From contig CAMAUF010000099.1 in assembly GCA_945861295.1 (NCBI GenBank), positions 1-7,363 of the forward strand: DNA of 7,363 bases. The letters run 5' to 3'. Source of the stretch: a bacterium (GTDB lineage: Bacteria > Chloroflexota > Dehalococcoidia > Tepidiformales > Tepidiformaceae). A program made the position numbers and the translations under genes. Numbering within the stretch: position 1 is the stretch's first letter; each line of letters begins with the position of its first letter. The notes under the pieces were generated by a model. The model was not told where the DNA came from. It saw only the letters and a program-made list of their open reading frames with translations, and searched no databases. This document shows positions 4,651 to 7,363 of this stretch, in pieces.

Positions 4651-5708
4651 AGTCCCTCGACGACTCGCTGACGTTCGCGGCGGACCGCGAGGGCATGCTC
4701 GGACACGCCGATGCCCTCGGCCGCGAACTCGCCGCGAGTTGGGAAGCGTCCGAGTCTGTAACGCTGCCCGACCTCACTGACCTCAACGGGTTGGTCATAG
4801 CCGGAGTAGGCGGCTCCGCTTCCGCCGCTGACGCCTTCGCCGCCCTTGCGAACGACATCGCTCGCATCCCCATCACGGTCACTCGCGGCTTCTCGCTTCC
4901 AGGCTGGGTCACGCCCGGTACCCTGGTTGTTGTCTCCTCGTATAGCGGTGAAACCGACGAAGCCCTTGCGATGTTCGAAGACGCCCAGCGCCGAGGCGCT
5001 CGCATCGTGGTGATCACCTCCGGCGGCAAGCTCGCCGCTATGGCCTCCGCAGCCGGGTCGGCCACCTACTCAATCGCCTATCGTTCCCAGCCTCGGGCCG
5101 CGTTCGCCCATGGCCTCGGACCGCTGCTGTATCTGGGCCGCCAGCTCGGCCTGACTCAGATCAGCGGCGACGAGGTACGGGCGGCCGCGGCCGCGCATGG
5201 CCGCTGGGTGCAGTCGGCACTCGGCCCGGCCGTCCCGCAGGCGCACAACCCGGCCAAGCGGCTCGCGCTGGCTTGCGAACGGCGCCTCCCGTGGGTCCTC
5301 GGCGCCGGGCATCTCGCGCCCTCAGCCACGCGCTTCAAGAACCAGTTCGCCGAGAACGGCAAGCGGCTCGCGGCCGCCGAAACGTTGCCCGAAGCTGGCC
5401 ACAACCTGATCGTCGGCCTTGATGAGGCGTCGTCGTCATGGCCGCCCGCGACCCTGATCACCCTCGAATCCGCCCGCTGGGCCGACCGCTCCGTGCAATC
5501 ACGCCTCGAGGCCTTCGCGACCTTGTGGCAAGAGCGCGGCCTCCCAGCCCACCGCTGCATCATCGACGGCGCAACCCCGCTCGAGGACCTTCTCCTGGCG
5601 ACGGCGCTGGGCGACTTCACCTCGTGCTATCTCGGCCTGTTGCGCGGCATCGACCCGAGCCCCGTCGGCCCCATCGACGCCTTCAAGCGACGGTCGGCAC
5701 CGGCGTAG
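4647..5708 (+). CDS. bifunctional phosphoglucose/phosphomannose isomerase (SIS domain)
   Basis: Enzymes of this family interconvert fructose-6-P with both glucose-6-P and mannose-6-P in the cytoplasm, linking glycolysis to mannose metabolism. The protein is 353 aa with two SIS sugar-isomerase lobes. Lobe one shows GVGGSA (53-58) and SYSGETDE (98-105), the phosphosugar-binding motifs. PRAAFAHGLGPL follows at 149-160. Lobe two has ENGK (236-239) with the likely catalytic glutamate at 236, GHNLIVG (251-257) with the likely catalytic histidine at 252, and K347 near the C-terminus as the likely third catalytic residue. The usual HNEI motif reads HNLI, and SYSGNT reads SYSGET, so the protein is somewhat divergent. 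It starts at GTG 4647, overlapping the mutase stop as GTGA, with no good Shine-Dalgarno, so translational coupling is likely. As the last gene of the operon it supplies the substrate for the mutase before it. Confidence 0.88.
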   Translation: MKSLDDSLTFAADREGMLGHADALGRELAASWEASESVTLPDLTDLNGLVIAGVGGSASAADAFAALANDIARIPITVTRGFSLPGWVTPGTLVVVSSYSGETDEALAMFEDAQRRGARIVVITSGGKLAAMASAAGSATYSIAYRSQPRAAFAHGLGPLLYLGRQLGLTQISGDEVRAAAAAHGRWVQSALGPAVPQAHNPAKRLALACERRLPWVLGAGHLAPSATRFKNQFAENGKRLAAAETLPEAGHNLIVGLDEASSSWPPATLITLESARWADRSVQSRLEAFATLWQERGLPAHRCIIDGATPLEDLLLATALGDFTSCYLGLLRGIDPSPVGPIDAFKRRSAPA

Positions 5709-5711
5709 GCC

Positions 5712-5744
5712 GCACGCGGGCCCGTGCCGTGGTTACCCAACCAC
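5712..5744. terminator. paired hairpins between convergent operons
   Basis: GCACG (5712-5716) pairs with CGTGC (5723-5727), and GTGGTT (5729-5734) pairs with AACCAC (5739-5744). The second stem overlaps the last codons of the permease on the other strand. The 24-base gap between two convergent stop codons is the expected place for a shared terminator. Neither strand has a clear T run, so this is a structure-based guess. Confidence 0.35.
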
Positions 5745-6464
5745 CACGCGTTCCCGGTCGAACAACTTGCGGTTGAGCAACGCCAGCCCGGCATTGAGCG
5801 CCATCACGACGGCCAAGAGGATGACCCAAGTCAACATGCCGCGCGGGATCACTCCCGCGCCCACCAACAGAAACGGCATGGCCGAGGGCAACAGGATAAG
5901 GCCGCTGAGATGTTCCGCGACGCGGATGTCCTTCGCGCGCGAAGACATCATCATGCCCACCAACGTCGAGAACACAGCCAACGGACCCGCCAGCCCCAGC
6001 ACGCCCACAAACCAGCGCCAATCCAACGCCAATGAGCGCATCGGCTCCTCAACGACGGCGACCACGTAGACCACATAGACGCCGAAGATAAGCACCGACA
6101 TCGCGACGGTTGGTATGACGATCGCCAGCACCTTGGCGAAGAGGAACTGCTTCTCCTCCACGGGCAGCGTCAGGAGTGGCTCGATCGTTCCCTGGTCGCG
6201 CTCGCCGATGACCGTGAACGCGGCCATCGCCGCTGGCAGGATGATGGGGGTGAGGAAGAAGCAGAAAACGGCCTGGCCCACGGCGAACTCGATCGCCTGG
6301 AGTTCGAGCCGCTGCGGGTCCATCAGCGCCAGGTTCGCCATCGGCAACACCATCAGCGTGAGCGGCAGCAAGATCGCCGTGATTAGGATCATGCGATTCT
6401 GGCTGTATTCCCGAAGCTCCTTGCCCACGATGGCGCGGACAACCGGCGCACGATATGCGTTCAT
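5733..6464 (-). CDS. ABC-2 type exporter permease
   Basis: This integral membrane protein forms the transport channel driven by the ATPase encoded just upstream. The protein is 243 aa and shows six hydrophobic segments at about residues 25-46, 62-86, 109-137, 149-173, 184-205 and 209-230, the ABC-2 permease topology. The cytoplasmic motif GERDQGTIEPLLTLPV (87-102) is the family hallmark that contacts the ATPase (normally E-x-x-GT-x-x-x-LL-x-x-P). The N-terminus (VVRAIVGKELREY) is the usual amphipathic lead-in helix. The start codon overlaps the ATPase stop as ATGA, and GGAAAGG (6472-6478, read on this strand) lies seven bases before it. The layout resembles NatAB-type sodium exporters and drug or antibiotic exporters. 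The substrate cannot be told from sequence. Confidence 0.9.
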   Translation of the reverse strand: MNAYRAPVVRAIVGKELREYSQNRMILITAILLPLTLMVLPMANLALMDPQRLELQAIEFAVGQAVFCFFLTPIILPAAMAAFTVIGERDQGTIEPLLTLPVEEKQFLFAKVLAIVIPTVAMSVLIFGVYVVYVVAVVEEPMRSLALDWRWFVGVLGLAGPLAVFSTLVGMMMSSRAKDIRVAEHLSGLILLPSAMPFLLVGAGVIPRGMLTWVILLAVVMALNAGLALLNRKLFDRERVVVG

Positions 6465-7363
6465 GCCGCAACCTTTCCCGCATCGGTGGCGCTCATCAGG
6501 TGAAGATACGCCCGTTCCAGGTCGCCCCCGGAACGGACCTCCCGGATGCGCGCCCCGGCGTTCACCAAGCTCGCAACCAGGAGGGGTATCTCGTCGTCAG
6601 GTTCACTGAGGCGGCAGGTGAAGCCATCAGGCAAAAACGTGACTTCCTCGCAACCAGCGCCAGCCAGCAACCGCTCGATGCCCGCTGGCATCGCTCCGGC
6701 AAGCACGACGTGCAAAGCCCGACCGACCAGCTCGCGGCGCAACTCCGCCGGCGTGCCAACCTTAATCAGCCGCTGCCGCAGGACGCCGACGCGCGTGCAG
6801 AGCCGGTCAGCTTCGCTCAGCCGATGGGTATTCATCACGACCGTTGCGCCGTCGTTGACCAGCTCGCGGATCATTTGCTCCATCACCGCCGCGGCCGACG
6901 GGTCGAGCCCCGACGACGGCTCGTCCAGCAGCAGCAGCTTCGGACGATGCACGACCGCGCGCGCCAGCGCCACGCGCTGACGCAGACCCTTGGAGAGCGA
7001 CGCGACGCGGTCGCCACGCCGATCCAGAAGGTCCACGAAGCGCAGCGCCTGGTCGACGGCGCCCTCGACATCCCGAAGCGCGTGCCCTTCGGCCCAAAAC
7101 CGGACGTTCGTGTCGACGGTGAGTTTTTCATAAAGGCCCGCGCGTTCGGGCATGAAGCCGATCAAGCGGCGCACGGCCATCGGGTCCGCGAGCACATCAA
7201 TGCCGAGCACCGAGGCGCTCCCCTCCGTCGGCCGAATCAGCGTCGCGAGCACGCGCATCGTCGTCGTCTTGCCCGAACCATTCGGGCCGAGCACGCCAAA
7301 GATCTCGCCTCGCGCGATCGACAAGTCGATGCCATCGACGGCAACGCGGTCGCCAAACCGGCG
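6461..7363 (-). CDS. ABC transporter ATP-binding protein, 5' end beyond the window
   Basis: This cytoplasmic ATPase powers the ABC-2 permease encoded after it. In the visible 300 residues, GPNGSGKT (26-33) is Walker A, SLSKGLRQRVALARA (122-136) holds the LSGGQ-type signature in its exporter form LSKG, LLLLDEPSSGLDP (143-155) is Walker B with its glutamate and D-loop, and MNTH (177-180) ends in the switch histidine. The Q-loop position reads FMPERAGLY, with glutamate where many ATPases have glutamine, a variant common in NatA-like exporters. Residues about 210-300 are an accessory C-terminal region. The frame is open to the window edge, and its first residues, RRFGDRVAVDGIDL, match the usual ABC N-terminus, so the real start lies outside; the TTG at 7324 is internal. 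The stop overlaps the permease start by four bases, so the pair is coupled. Confidence 0.94.
   Translation of the reverse strand, partial: RRFGDRVAVDGIDLSIARGEIFGVLGPNGSGKTTTMRVLATLIRPTEGSASVLGIDVLADPMAVRRLIGFMPERAGLYEKLTVDTNVRFWAEGHALRDVEGAVDQALRFVDLLDRRGDRVASLSKGLRQRVALARAVVHRPKLLLLDEPSSGLDPSAAAVMEQMIRELVNDGATVVMNTHRLSEADRLCTRVGVLRQRLIKVGTPAELRRELVGRALHVVLAGAMPAGIERLLAGAGCEEVTFLPDGFTCRLSEPDDEIPLLVASLVNAGARIREVRSGGDLERAYLHLMSATDAGKVAA

Noticed and set aside
7322..7324. TTG as the start codon of the ABC ATPase
   Set aside because: The frame continues upstream to the window edge with RRFGDRVAVDGID, the standard N-terminal part of these ATPases, so the TTG is an internal leucine codon.
1..7363. 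tRNA, rRNA, CRISPR array, insertion sequence or integration site
   Set aside because: I looked for cloverleaf tails, regularly spaced repeats, transposase motifs and terminal inverted repeats and found none. The regularities seen are the leader hairpins and ordinary GC-rich codon periodicity.

Overview
The window is high-GC bacterial DNA (roughly two-thirds G+C by eye), densely coded, with short gaps and several 4-base gene overlaps. The pairing of a fused-type phosphoglucose/phosphomannose isomerase with a nucleotide-sugar pyrophosphorylase and a hexose-phosphate mutase next to metK, together with the base composition, makes me think of Chloroflexota (Dehalococcoidia/Thermomicrobia-like) or another deep high-GC phylum. 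That assignment is inference only; no rRNA or other marker is present.

Layout. (1) 1-148: a short upstream region with a possible promoter and a perfect inverted repeat. (2) 149-704: a type II toxin-antitoxin pair, a ribbon-helix-helix antitoxin overlapping a MazF-family toxin by 14 bases. (3) 705-971: a structured leader. Its core, at about 746-819, carries the conserved blocks of the SAM-I/SAM-IV riboswitch clan and lies directly upstream of the SAM synthetase gene. It is followed by a chain of hairpins, including a perfect 20-base palindrome. (4) 972-5708: a four-gene + strand operon of metK, a sugar-phosphate nucleotidyltransferase, a phosphohexomutase and a bifunctional phosphoglucose/phosphomannose isomerase. 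(5) 5733-7363, on the - strand and convergent with the operon: an ABC-2 exporter permease and its ATPase, with the ATPase running off the right edge of the window.

How the genes work together. The last three operon genes, read in reverse, form a continuous route: fructose-6-P to mannose-6-P (isomerase), to mannose-1-P (mutase), to an NDP-mannose such as GDP-mannose (nucleotidyltransferase). A glucose-6-P to glucose-1-P to NDP-glucose route fits equally well from sequence alone. These genes overlap by GTGA, so they are probably translationally coupled, and I see no terminator between metK and the first of them. The SAM-sensing leader may therefore control sugar-nucleotide supply as well as SAM synthesis. 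This is the most interesting inference in the window. The riboswitch is also unusual: its P2 stem is capped by a UUCG tetraloop that leaves no normal loop for the usual pseudoknot, and its P3 loop is complementary to the arm of the downstream palindrome.
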